Made by a program: the position numbers and the translations under genes
Shown: piece by piece, positions 9,078-16,944 of the stretch
Layout of the letters: each line of letters opens with the position of its first letter
Numbering within the stretch: position 1 is the first letter of the stretch
From: Planctomycetota bacterium
GTDB taxonomy: Bacteria; Planctomycetota; UBA1135
NCBI GenBank assembly: GCA_008501825.1
Contig: QQUA01000004.1
Coordinates: forward strand, 124,001-188,000
Reading direction: 5' to 3'
Length of the DNA stretch: 64,000 bases
The notes under the pieces: model-generated
The model's input: the letters and a program-made list of their open reading frames with translations, nothing else
Told to the model about the DNA's origin: nothing
The model's database searches: none

Positions 9078-10050
9078 GCCGCCACTTCTCCAATTTGGCC
9101 AACAGAATGCTCAAATCCTTGGGGTAATCGGCTTGGATGTGGACGTCCTCGCCGTGCAATCCGGTCATTCGCACCGAAAAGGCATGAAGGCTTAAGCGTT
9201 GCAACAGAGGCCGCTCCACCCCGCCGGGCTTGGCGCGGTATCCAGGCTTCAATTCGGAAAGGAGGATTTTATCGGCGCCGCCGTAGCGCGGGTCCACCAT
9301 TAACGGGTGGCCGATCGAAGCCAAGTGGACTCGGATTTGATGAGTGCGGCCGGTTCGCGGTCGAGCTTCCACCAGGGTGTAGCCGCGAAATCGTTTTAAC
9401 GGCCGGTATTCAGTTCGGGAAGGCTTGCCGGCCCCCGGCTTGACCACCCTCATCACCCCGCCCCGGCGTTTGTCCGGCGCAATCGGGCTGTCGATGGTGC
9501 CAGCTTCCCAAACTTCCCCGATCACCCAGGCGTGATACACCTTTTCCACCAAGCCGGAAGCGAACAGTTCCCGGTAATAGCGCTCGGCCTCGAGACTCAA
9601 GGCATACAACAGCACGCCGCTGGTCCCCAAATCCAGGCGATGCAGAGCCCGGGGCCGGCATTCCACCAAGCCCGAGGCTTGTAAGCGTCCTTCCGCCCAG
9701 GAAACCAGGGCACCGTTTAGGGTCACCGGATGCTCGCCCCAGCGGCCGGGTTCCACCGGCAGACCGGCCGGTTTGTGGACCGCCAAAAGGTGTTCGTCCT
9801 GGTAGAGGATTTCCAAATTGAGGCGATGGACCGGAATTTCCCGGATCCAGTCGTCCTCCACTTCGATCATGAGGACGTGGCCGGACCGCAAGCGATCGCC
9901 GGGCTGGACTCGGGCTCCATTCAGGGTGATGAAGCCGTCTCGAATCATCCGGCGCCAGAAACCCTTGGAGATGCGGGGCCAGCGCAGGCACAAATACTCG
10001 TCCAAGGGAGCGCCGGCTTCGGCCTCCTCGATCACCAGAGTTTCTTTCAC
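9052..10050 (-). CDS. RluA-family pseudouridine synthase with S4 domain
   Basis: RNA pseudouridine synthase of the RluA/RluD family, 332 residues. An N-terminal S4-like RNA-binding domain occupies about residues 10-65 (GDRLRSGHVL). The catalytic domain carries the family motif RALHRLDLGTSG, with Asp140 as the predicted nucleophile, then GRTHQIRVHLASIGHPLMVD near residue 245. Which rRNA or tRNA uridine is modified cannot be decided from sequence, so no specific symbol is given. Its ATG overlaps the hpt stop by four bases and its end overlaps truD. Confidence 0.9.
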   Translation of the reverse strand: MKETLVIEEAEAGAPLDEYLCLRWPRISKGFWRRMIRDGFITLNGARVQPGDRLRSGHVLMIEVEDDWIREIPVHRLNLEILYQDEHLLAVHKPAGLPVEPGRWGEHPVTLNGALVSWAEGRLQASGLVECRPRALHRLDLGTSGVLLYALSLEAERYYRELFASGLVEKVYHAWVIGEVWEAGTIDSPIAPDKRRGGVMRVVKPGAGKPSRTEYRPLKRFRGYTLVEARPRTGRTHQIRVHLASIGHPLMVDPRYGGADKILLSELKPGYRAKPGGVERPLLQRLSLHAFSVRMTGLHGEDVHIQADYPKDLSILLAKLEKWRRAPQANSK

Positions 10051-10643
10051 CGCGATGCCGCTTCGGCTGCTTCCATTTCAGCCTCTTCCGCCCGAACCGC
10101 TTCGACCCGCTTCGGGTCCAAGGCCAAAAGCTCCGGCAGATTGCGATATAGGCCGGCCAAATCCAAGCCGTAACCGACCAGGAAAAGGTCCTCTTCGATG
10201 GTGATGACCTGATCGTCGGCTTCGATCGGAACCGCCCGACGGATCGGCTTGTTGACCAGGACGGCAATCTCCACCTGGGCCGCCCCCATGTCCTCGAGCA
10301 GCAGGCGGCGGGCTTCGAGCAAGGTCCGCCCGGTATCCAGAATGTCGTCTACCAGCAGCACCCGGCGGCCCCGAATATTGTCCGGATGAGGCAGCCAATC
10401 GGCCTTGGCCTCCTGGTTGGGTGCCATTCCATCGCCATAGGTTTGAATCCGGAGAAAGTCCATCACCAGGCCGGGGTGCAGTCTCCGCACCAGGTCGGCG
10501 GCGAAAATCACCGCCCCACCCAACACGGCAACTACCGTTACGGCCTCACCTTGCAAACGATCTCGCAACCTTCCGGCGAGGGCTTCCAAGCCTTGATCCA
10601 GACTTTGTCGATCGAGCACCGTGCGCGGGTGGTACTTCTCCAT
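10047..10643 (-). CDS. hpt: Hypoxanthine phosphoribosyltransferase
   Basis: Purine salvage enzyme of 198 residues. It transfers the phosphoribosyl group of PRPP to hypoxanthine or guanine. The PRPP-binding motif RVLLVDDILDTGRTL lies at residues 94-108. The upstream VVAVLGGAVIFAADLVRRL and the flexible-loop region around SYGDG-like IQTYGDGM match bacterial HPRT. It is the first gene of the hpt-rluA-truD-mtnP-yigZ unit. A C-terminal extension of about 15 residues, rich in Ala and Glu, follows the core. Together with mtnP it gives the operon a purine-salvage component. Confidence 0.92.
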   Translation of the reverse strand: MEKYHPRTVLDRQSLDQGLEALAGRLRDRLQGEAVTVVAVLGGAVIFAADLVRRLHPGLVMDFLRIQTYGDGMAPNQEAKADWLPHPDNIRGRRVLLVDDILDTGRTLLEARRLLLEDMGAAQVEIAVLVNKPIRRAVPIEADDQVITIEEDLFLVGYGLDLAGLYRNLPELLALDPKRVEAVRAEEAEMEAAEAASR

Positions 10644-10769
10644 CCGCCTATTTTCCCGTTTTCACCGGATTCGGGGAAGCCCGATGAACCATCCTTCACC
10701 AAGATTTTTGGCCAAGGTTCGATTTGTCGTGCAGAATAAATGGGTTCGCTTCTTCCTAGGCAATTCCCC

Positions 10770-11585
10770 ATGCCCCCCAGCGCACTGGAAATCGGCCGGA
10801 TCGTGGACTTGTTCCAGGGTTTGGTCGCCAAAGGGTTCACACCCAACACTCTCTACGACCTTCCTCGCCAAGACGGGGAACGGCGTGAGGTTCTGCTCCG
10901 CGAATTGGCCCTGGCCCTGGACGGCTGTGACCCGAGCGGCGGCGGTTTGCCGTTGGCGTCGGAAATGGTCGACCGGCTCAGTGAATTTCAGGAGCAACTT
11001 CGACTCGACGTCGAAGCTGCCCTGCACAACGACCCGGCGGCTCGCTCTTCCATGGAAGTGGAAGCCTGTTACCCGGGTTTTCGAGCCACCGCCTGTCACC
11101 GTCTGGCCCACGCCCTGTGGGAGGAAGGTGCCTTGCTGCTGGCCCGAATGCTGGCCGAGTCCGCTCACAGCCAAACCGGGATCGACATTCATCCCGGGGC
11201 CAAGATCGGCGAATCGTTCTTCATTGACCACGGCACCGGCGTAGTGGTCGGAGAAACCGCCGAGATCGGCAAGAACGTAGTGCTGTTCATGGGCGTGACC
11301 CTCGGAGCCTTGAAATTTCCACGGGATCGAAGCGGCCGAGTGGTCCGTTTGACCAAGCGTCACCCCACTTTGGACAACGACGTCACGGTTTATTCCAATG
11401 CCACCATCTTGGGCGGCGACACTCACGTCGGCAGCGGTTGCGTCATCGGGGCCAACGTGTGGTTGACCGACAGCGTGGAGCCCGGCACGTTAGTGCTGCA
11501 ACAACCGCCGCGTCACCATCACCGGCGACGCCCGCGGCCGCGGCCGGCTTCGGTCAAAACGCCGTCGTCGACTCCCACGCCTTAA
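10770..11585 (+). CDS. cysE: Serine O-acetyltransferase
   Basis: Serine acetyltransferase, 271 residues, which makes O-acetylserine for cysteine synthesis. An N-terminal helical domain is followed by left-handed beta-helix hexapeptide repeats from about residue 130 (GIDIHPGAKIGESFFIDHG, GVVVGETAEIG). The catalytic-region histidines in FIDHGTG and the GANVWLTDSV loop near the end are as expected. I start at ATG 10770 because the ten residues upstream look non-coding. The last 23 residues (from PPRHHHRRRPRPRP) are an odd His/Arg/Pro-rich tail. One base out of frame the same DNA reads RVTITGDARG, which resembles a normal CysE end better, so a late frameshift is possible. Confidence 0.88.
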   Translation: MPPSALEIGRIVDLFQGLVAKGFTPNTLYDLPRQDGERREVLLRELALALDGCDPSGGGLPLASEMVDRLSEFQEQLRLDVEAALHNDPAARSSMEVEACYPGFRATACHRLAHALWEEGALLLARMLAESAHSQTGIDIHPGAKIGESFFIDHGTGVVVGETAEIGKNVVLFMGVTLGALKFPRDRSGRVVRLTKRHPTLDNDVTVYSNATILGGDTHVGSGCVIGANVWLTDSVEPGTLVLQQPPRHHHRRRPRPRPASVKTPSSTPTP

Positions 11586-11597
11586 TCCCCGCTCTCG

Positions 11598-12932
11598 ATG
11601 CTCGGCCAATCTTTCCTGGCCACGATGCTGGCCATCGTGGTCGGCCTTCCCAGCCTTGCCTGGCCGAAGGAGCCCGGGCTCCATCCCGGCTCCATGGCCT
11701 ACCTGGAAATCCAGGTCGACGGCCGCCAGGTGGAGATCCTTTTCAAGCCCCAAGGGATCACTTTGGCGGAAGTGCCGCAACTGGCCGCCTTGGACCTGGA
11801 TCAAGACGGCCACTTCAGCGGCGGAGAAATTCACGCCGGCTGGCCGCTTTTGAAACCCTATTTGGAAAGCGGTTTGGCCCTGTCGGTCGAGGAAAAGATC
11901 CTGCCGCTGGAATTCGCCGATTACGTTTTTCTCGACCGGGAAGGCGAAGTCATGGCCGAAGAGTCGCCGGCCAGTTTCGCTCGTTTGCAGTTGAGCGCTT
12001 CCCTTTTGGCGGAAACGGAGGTTCGAGAGCTGGAGGTGGCCTATGGCTTGTTTTTCGAAGAAGGCAACCCTGACCACAAAGTGGCCCTTTCGGTGGCGGG
12101 CTTGAGCCCGAAAACCCAACACGTCCTGCTGGATCGGGAGATTTCCAGCATGGCCTTCCCCTTGGCCGGCACCTATCCCTCAGGCCCGGCTTTTCTCGCC
12201 TATAGCCGCTTAGGTTTCGAACACGTGCTGGAAGGTTTCGATCATTTGGCCTTCCTTTTGGCTTTGTTGTTCGGCATTGCCGGCTGGCGGGCTTTGGTCA
12301 CCGCCGTCACCGCTTTTACCTTGGCTCACAGCTTGACCTTGAGTCTCTCGGCTTTGAATTTGTTTCGGCTTGCGCCGGAAATCGTCGAGCCGGGAATCTC
12401 CTTGAGCATCGTGCTGGTGCTGTGGCTGCATCTTGCCCTTGGCCCCACTCGAGCCCGGGCCTGGGCACCGGCTTTTGCCTTCGGCTTATTGCACGGTTTC
12501 GGTTTCGCCGGAGTCTTGGGTGAAATCGGTTTGCCGCCGGAACAGCGCCTGGGCGCTTTGTTCGGTTTCAATCTCGGCGTGGAAATCGGCCAGTTGGCCT
12601 TCCTTCTGCCGGTTGCCGCCGCCAGCACCGCCTTGGGCCGTTGGCTACCGCCGGATCGAAGACGGGAATGGCGGCGAGGAGCCGCAGCCATGCTGGCCAC
12701 CCTCGGCCTTTATCTGAGTGCCAACATCATGCAACAAAGTTGGGCTCTTCAATCCTGGCCAAGCTGGCCGGAAGACCTCCGGGGCCTGCCTTTCGCCGCC
12801 GGTTTGAGCCTGCTGTTGGCCTTGGTTCTCGGCCGCCGGCGGGATCCCGAGGGATTCCCCTTGCTGCCGGTGCTCGGCTTTTCGGTGTTGCTCTACGGCC
12901 TTTTTCTAGCCGGCCGAGTCCTGGGCTCTTAG
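11598..12932 (+). CDS. HupE/UreJ-like membrane protein
   Basis: 444-residue membrane protein of the HupE/UreJ_2 type. A signal peptide (MLGQSFLATMLAIVVGLPSLAW) is followed by an extracytoplasmic domain of about 170 residues. That domain includes an EF-hand-like DLDQDGHFSGGE. The C-terminal half has about seven hydrophobic segments. The family motifs GFEHVLEGFDHLAFLLAL and AFGLLHGFGFAGVL, with their conserved histidines, are intact. The family is linked to nickel, cobalt or other metal handling, but no hydrogenase or urease gene is nearby, so the role here is unknown. It starts 12 bases after cysE and is probably cotranscribed. Confidence 0.82.
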   Translation: MLGQSFLATMLAIVVGLPSLAWPKEPGLHPGSMAYLEIQVDGRQVEILFKPQGITLAEVPQLAALDLDQDGHFSGGEIHAGWPLLKPYLESGLALSVEEKILPLEFADYVFLDREGEVMAEESPASFARLQLSASLLAETEVRELEVAYGLFFEEGNPDHKVALSVAGLSPKTQHVLLDREISSMAFPLAGTYPSGPAFLAYSRLGFEHVLEGFDHLAFLLALLFGIAGWRALVTAVTAFTLAHSLTLSLSALNLFRLAPEIVEPGISLSIVLVLWLHLALGPTRARAWAPAFAFGLLHGFGFAGVLGEIGLPPEQRLGALFGFNLGVEIGQLAFLLPVAAASTALGRWLPPDRRREWRRGAAAMLATLGLYLSANIMQQSWALQSWPSWPEDLRGLPFAAGLSLLLALVLGRRRDPEGFPLLPVLGFSVLLYGLFLAGRVLGS

Positions 12933-12943
12933 TTCTGTGTTCT

Positions 12944-13459
12944 TTAAACCGATTCGGCCTTCAACGCCGGCTGCCAGCCTTCGGCGACCAGCATCCGCTC
13001 TTTGAGGGCCAAGCCGCCACCGAATCCGGTAAGACTGCCGTCGGAGCCGATTACCCGATGACAGGGAATCAGGATTGGAAGCGGATTTTTGGACATGGCA
13101 CTGCCCACCGCCCGAGCCGCCTTCGGCCGGCCGGCGGCGGCGGCCACTTCGCCGTAGGAAAGGGCCTGCCCCGCCGGAATGGCAGCAACCCGGCGATAAA
13201 TCTCCTTCATGAACGGAGTGTTTCCCGGAAGCTGCCATCTCCCCGGGAAGGCCTCTGCGCCACCGACCAAAGCTTGCTTCAGCCAGCGCTTCAGCTCGGC
13301 CTTCGTCGGAGCCCCAGCCGGGCGGCGCCGAATCAAGGGGGTTTCCTCCGGGCAACCGCATCCGGGAAGGTGGATCTCCGCCAGGCTGCCGTCGTCCTGA
13401 AATAAGAAACGGACGGTTCCGAAGGGACTAGCAATCTCATCCTGGTAGAGAGGCTCCAT
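12944..13459 (-). CDS. ogt: Methylated-DNA--protein-cysteine methyltransferase
   Basis: Suicide DNA-repair protein that removes alkyl groups from O6-alkylguanine, 171 residues. The active-site motif IPCHRVIG with the acceptor cysteine is intact, and the helix-turn-helix region (AIPAGQALSYGEVAAAAGRPKAARAVG) matches the Ogt/MGMT family. I chose the ATG at 13459 over a longer frame starting at 13501, for two reasons. Family members start close to the EIASPFGT-type strand, and a TATATT box sits nine bases before this ATG. Its 3' end meets the HupE-like gene tail to tail. Confidence 0.9.
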   Translation of the reverse strand: MEPLYQDEIASPFGTVRFLFQDDGSLAEIHLPGCGCPEETPLIRRRPAGAPTKAELKRWLKQALVGGAEAFPGRWQLPGNTPFMKEIYRRVAAIPAGQALSYGEVAAAAGRPKAARAVGSAMSKNPLPILIPCHRVIGSDGSLTGFGGGLALKERMLVAEGWQPALKAESV

Positions 13460-13468
13460 GGGAATCAG

Positions 13469-13474
13469 AATATA
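13469..13474 (-). promoter_or_regulatory. Putative -10 box (TATATT) of ogt
   Basis: TATATT on the minus strand ends nine bases before the chosen ogt start. With transcription beginning about seven bases after a -10 box, the mRNA would be leaderless or nearly so. There is no Shine-Dalgarno sequence. This is an inference from position and composition only. Confidence 0.45.
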
Positions 13475-13515
13475 GGAGGCGCCGGAAGCCATCCACCGCA
13501 CCGGACCGCAAAGCC

Positions 13516-13944
13516 ATGGGAGAGAAAATCCAAGCCCTCGTGTCGGACCTGATCCTCAACGATAAGGCCAGGGAGCAGTATTTGACCCTGAGCGAGGCTG
13601 AACCGCAGGATCAGGACGCCCGCCAGCTCACCATGGTCATCGGTCCGGGTGAGGCCCAGGAAATCTGCCGCTGCCTCTATCAAAGCCAGACCCCGCGGCC
13701 TTTGACCCACGAGTTGATGTTCAACATCATGCAGGAGTTGCAGGCGGAACCGGTGGAGTCCTACATCTTCAACTTGAAGGACCAAATCTACTTCGCCAAG
13801 TTATCCTTTCGGCACCTCGGATCGGAACTGAGCGTGGATTGTCGCCCCAGCGACGCCATCGCCCTTTCCCTCCGCGGGCAATTGCCGATTTTTGTCGATT
13901 CCGATTTGATGGCCGTACCGCCGGGCCCGGCCGACTCGGATTGA
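13516..13944 (+). CDS. DUF151 (bifunctional nuclease-like) protein
   Basis: Small DUF151/BFN-fold protein of 142 residues. The core contains MVIGPGEAQEICRCL, RPLTHELMFNIMQEL and the strongly conserved SVDCRPSDAIALSLRGQLPIFV. These resemble the conserved arginine-proline-serine-aspartate region of the family. Related proteins have been described as nucleases, but most members are uncharacterised. The stop codon is only 13 bases before tRNA-Ser(UGA), so the two may be cotranscribed. The last third of this gene is present again in decayed form at 15344-15411. Confidence 0.85.
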   Translation: MGEKIQALVSDLILNDKAREQYLTLSEAEPQDQDARQLTMVIGPGEAQEICRCLYQSQTPRPLTHELMFNIMQELQAEPVESYIFNLKDQIYFAKLSFRHLGSELSVDCRPSDAIALSLRGQLPIFVDSDLMAVPPGPADSD

Positions 13945-14056
13945 GCCTCGCCCGGCCGGAGAGGTGCCGGAGTGGCCGAACGGACTGGTTTTGAAAACCA
14001 GCGGCCTTCACGGGCCCGAGGGTTCAAATCCCTCCCTCTCCGCCATTTTTTCTTTC
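13854..14056 (+). repeat. Copy A of the DUF151-3'end/tRNA-Ser segment (intact parent)
   Basis: This segment covers the end of the DUF151 gene, all of tRNA-Ser(UGA) and about ten bases beyond. It is repeated in shortened form at 15344-15457. Matching pieces are the run from GCCATCGCCCTTTCCCTCCG to GGCCGTACCGC, and the tRNA 3' part from GAGGGTTCAAAT onward. The other copy lacks the 89 bases between two GGGCCC blocks at 13923 and 14012. Confidence 0.8.
13958..14045 (+). tRNA. tRNA-Ser(UGA)
   Basis: Class II tRNA of 88 nucleotides including an encoded CCA. The acceptor stem GGAGAGG pairs with CCTCTCC, and the discriminator is G. The anticodon stem CTGGT/ACCAG encloses the loop TTTGAAA, so the anticodon is TGA at 13992-13994. 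A long variable arm (GGCCTTCACGGGCC region) and the T-loop GGTTCAAATCC are as expected for tRNA-Ser. Confidence 0.96.
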
Positions 14057-14084
14057 TCGGCGGCAATCAAGGCTCGCTTCATGG

Positions 14085-15170
14085 TCATTTCCGAACCACC
14101 TTGTACCGTGTGCTGCGGCCTTCGCCGATGCGCTCAAGGCGCTTGAGTTCGAGCAGCTTTTTGATAATTGCTTCGACGGTGCGGGCTGGATATTCAAGGG
14201 CTTCAATTGCATCTTTGCGACTGAACGTCGGCTCGCTACGGGCCTGAACCCACTGCCAAAGTGCGAGTTGCTTTTCCGAAAGTAGCGTTTCGATGTGGTC
14301 TTCTTCGATGATTGCGACAGCCTGATCGGCCTGCGCCTTCAAGATGGACAAGAAATAGGAGAGCCACGGCGTGATGTCTTCCTTCTTGGACTTCCATGAC
14401 CCTTGCGTGCGGTTAAGCGCAAGGTAGTAATCGGCTTTGCGCGCTTCGATCAGCTTTTCATGAGAAACGAGCGCGGTGAAATCATAGCCGTGCTGGAGCA
14501 GTAGCAGGTTTGTCAGAATTCGGCTTGTGCGCCCGTTACCGTCCTGGAACGGGTGGATTGCCAGATACTCAAAAATAAAGTTCCCGATACGGATCAGCGG
14601 GTGTTTGAAGTTTTTCTGATCAGCCCACTGATACCATTCGACCAGCTCCTGCATTTCCTTTGGAGTCAGATGCGGTGGAGTCGGGTCGAATACCACCCCG
14701 ACCACGTTGCCCTGGGCGTCCTTCGCCTCAACGCGGTTCGAGCCAAACTTGTAAGCCCCGCGCTGGCGCTCGTCTTTATCCGAGTATTGCAGCATGGTGC
14801 GATGGAGCTGGAGAATTAGCGACTCGCTCAATGGCATTTCAGCATAGGATTCGAGAACTCGTTCCAGCATCTCCAGATACCCGGCGACTTCTTGTTCATC
14901 GCGGGTTTTGAATTGGCGGATATGCAGATTGCGATATAGGGCCTCCACTTGATCATCGGTCAGCCGGTTACCTTCAATCCGGTTGGAAGCACCGGTTGAA
15001 GTGATAATCACCGATTGGGTTAAACGCGTTATGGTCTGGGGGGCGAGCTTAGCGGTTAGGCGGAAAGCGGTTTTGATCGCATCGATTTCGGAAAGGAGGC
15101 CAAAAATCTCCTCCGTCCGCTCCGGGCTGAAGGTCAATCTTGTGCTTAGTCTGCCAGTCTTCCAGTCCAT
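14085..15170 (-). CDS. Fic-domain protein (probable AMP-transferase) with C-terminal winged helix
   Basis: Fic-family protein, 361 residues. The catalytic motif HPFQDGNGRTSR (His206) is complete. Upstream lies SNRIEG (residues 62-67), which fits the S/TxxxEG/N inhibitory helix with its glutamate, so this is an N-terminally self-inhibited Fic enzyme. The C-terminal 80 residues look like a winged helix. Such proteins usually transfer AMP to a target, sometimes themselves or DNA gyrase-like targets, but the target here is unknown. The frame is open to a TTG at 15185; I chose the ATG at 15170 because the family begins close to this point and the bases between form an inverted repeat. The composition is less GC-rich than the core genes. 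It lies between a tRNA-Ser gene and a decayed copy of it. Confidence 0.88.
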   Translation of the reverse strand: MDWKTGRLSTRLTFSPERTEEIFGLLSEIDAIKTAFRLTAKLAPQTITRLTQSVIITSTGASNRIEGNRLTDDQVEALYRNLHIRQFKTRDEQEVAGYLEMLERVLESYAEMPLSESLILQLHRTMLQYSDKDERQRGAYKFGSNRVEAKDAQGNVVGVVFDPTPPHLTPKEMQELVEWYQWADQKNFKHPLIRIGNFIFEYLAIHPFQDGNGRTSRILTNLLLLQHGYDFTALVSHEKLIEARKADYYLALNRTQGSWKSKKEDITPWLSYFLSILKAQADQAVAIIEEDHIETLLSEKQLALWQWVQARSEPTFSRKDAIEALEYPARTVEAIIKKLLELKRLERIGEGRSTRYKVVRK

Positions 15171-15219
15171 CTCACATTCACTCAACTGAGCAATGTGAGA
15201 TTATGTGAGTTTGTGTGAG
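15171..15219 (-). promoter_or_regulatory. Phased repeats and inverted repeat upstream of the Fic gene
   Basis: TGTGAG occurs at 15194, 15204 and 15214, exactly ten bases apart, that is, once per helical turn. The first also forms one arm of an inverted repeat with CTCACATT at 15171-15178 (other arm AATGTGAG at 15192-15199), with CTCAACTGAG between. The block touches the chosen Fic start. The geometry suggests a repressor site, perhaps autoregulation by the winged helix; this is inference. Confidence 0.55.
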
Positions 15220-15343
15220 AGAAATCAAGCTTTACCCGTTGATCTCGGCGAGATGAGCTTCGAAATCCTTTCCAGCTATCCCCAGAACCTTTACCAAGAG
15301 CGAATCATCGAAAGACGGTTTGCGCCGGTTACGCGCTGGAAAG

Positions 15344-15457
15344 AAGCCATCACCCTTTCCCTCCGCAGGCGGTTGCCGATTTTCGTCGGTTTTAATTTGA
15401 TGCCGTACCGCAGAGCCCGAGGGTTCAAATCTCTCCCTCTCCACCAATTTATCTTTA
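15344..15457 (+). pseudogene. Decayed copy B of the DUF151-3'end/tRNA-Ser segment
   Basis: Bases 15344-15411 match the DUF151 gene end at 13854-13920 with scattered differences. Bases 15413-15457 match the last third of tRNA-Ser(UGA) plus its downstream T-rich bases, ending ACCA instead of GCCA. The join falls at GAGCCC, equivalent to the two GGGCCC blocks of the parent, so 89 bases including the anticodon arm were lost by a microhomology deletion. The fragment cannot make a working tRNA or protein. Confidence 0.75.
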
Positions 15458-15524
15458 TGTTTCTTCACTAAAGAATTTGTGGTTTCTCGGCCAAATAGGT
15501 CAATCACTTCATTTAAAACCTCCC

Positions 15525-16382
15525 TCACGATCCCAGCCCTTGCCAATCATTAATCCAATTATCTACCTCTTCAAAATGCTGTTTGATTTCTCTGCTTTCC
15601 GAAACTTTCGGGCAAATCGAATTTGCAAGAACAGTAGAATCACCCAAAATTCCCAAACACAAATGAGAAAGCTGAAAGATCACATCATCACTAGGCTCTT
15701 GAAGCTGAATCTCATCTTTCTCATTCCTCGTGAACTGCACATTCCACTGCCTGACATCCGGATGCATGTGCCAATTGGAATTATTCTGAATTACGAACCA
15801 TGTATTAAGCAAGCCATTCTTCTTGCAGAATTCCGGAATTTCCTCATTCAATAAGTCCTTGGTATCCACCACTCTCTTTCTATTGAAGCCCAAGGTTTCC
15901 TTCAATTCTTTGGAGCGCTTTTCGCATCGCTGGACTCGTTCATCGTGATCCTCTTTCATGAAAACACTCAATTCCTGATATTTTTTCAAAATTCCATCTA
16001 GTCGCTCTTGATATGTAGTGCCCTGCAGCTCAAGCAAATCCGCGAACCTGGACAGCTCGTTTTCTGAGTCTTTGATTTCATCCAACTTCTTTTGAATAAG
16101 GAAATGCTCGAAGGCGATCCGTGATATCGACCAACCTAATGAAAATCCTCTACAGCTCATCACCATTGCAAATCCATTTGAAGCTTCTGCCACTCGCTGC
16201 CACATTAGAAAGGAAAAGGATTCTAGGGCAATAGGCCACCTGGAGGAAAATGAATATCCTCCGGATTGAACAAAATTCAAGCATGCGATAGCGCCTTTCT
16301 CCAGCATATTCAACAGCTTCTCAGATTTAGAGTGGAAATCCATATCATCCATCTCCATATCATCCATCTGGCTTGATCCCAT
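15525..16382 (-). CDS. DUF5677-like hypothetical protein
   Basis: Protein of 285 residues from ATG 16382; several other in-frame starts exist (TTG 16412, ATG 16367). It is predicted soluble, largely helical and rich in charged residues. The blocks ISRIAFEHFLIQKKL and NSNWHMHPDVRQW remind me of DUF5677-type proteins, whose function is unknown. The gene is markedly AT-rich compared with core genes and lies in the tRNA-Ser-bounded pocket, so recent acquisition is likely. I cannot assign a function. A defence or stress role would be a guess from its neighbour, the Fic protein. Confidence 0.6.
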   Translation of the reverse strand: MGSSQMDDMEMDDMDFHSKSEKLLNMLEKGAIACLNFVQSGGYSFSSRWPIALESFSFLMWQRVAEASNGFAMVMSCRGFSLGWSISRIAFEHFLIQKKLDEIKDSENELSRFADLLELQGTTYQERLDGILKKYQELSVFMKEDHDERVQRCEKRSKELKETLGFNRKRVVDTKDLLNEEIPEFCKKNGLLNTWFVIQNNSNWHMHPDVRQWNVQFTRNEKDEIQLQEPSDDVIFQLSHLCLGILGDSTVLANSICPKVSESREIKQHFEEVDNWINDWQGLGS

Positions 16383-16944
16383 TTTTTCTCTCTCACTCAA
16401 ACTGTAACTCAATCATTCAAACTTGGCCAGAGATGAGGCTAACTAATCCGCCTTAGCTCAGAGCACCAGCCTAGTTGAATACGCGGCGCACCCAAACACA
16501 ATTCTTCTATCATCGGCTAAGAAATATCGATCAACTATATAGATCCTGCAATCAGAGCAGATAGTCAATTATTGGTTCCCGCCCTCCTTGGATGAAGGGA
16601 AATCTACCATAGGCTGAAGGGACCTTGAAACTATTTGGGTGTGCCACTTTCGAAAAAATTATGAGATCGCAAATTGCCCTTCACCCAGAATCCCTTACCG
16701 TCAACTTCCATGCCAGATCCGTGTCATCGTTTGGCTGACGGCTTGCAAGGAAGGCAATCCTCTCAAGCCAACACCGCCTAGGCCGCCGAACCAAGGCGAG
16801 GAAGGTCCCCTAGCTTGCTGGCCAATTCTCCTGGCCAAGACGGCCTGGCAAAGTCTCGAATCAAAGGATGCAGAGACCGAATTCTTGGGAATGTTGAGCC
16901 CTAGTCACGCCGAATGGCGAGGGCTACACTATTCGGCCTTCTGC
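16383..16944. other. Non-coding stretch before tRNA-Ser(GCU)
   Basis: About 560 bases without a convincing gene. The half next to the DUF5677-like gene is AT-rich, and GC content rises towards the tRNA. A short open frame at 16639-16983 runs into the tRNA and has no recognisable features. The stretch probably marks the right edge of the acquired pocket and contains the tRNA promoter, though I could not pick out a clear one. Confidence 0.5.

Noticed and set aside
15232..15546. Minus-strand open frame of 104 codons across the tRNA remnant
   Set aside because: It runs through the decayed tRNA/DUF151 copy, so it is a chance frame.
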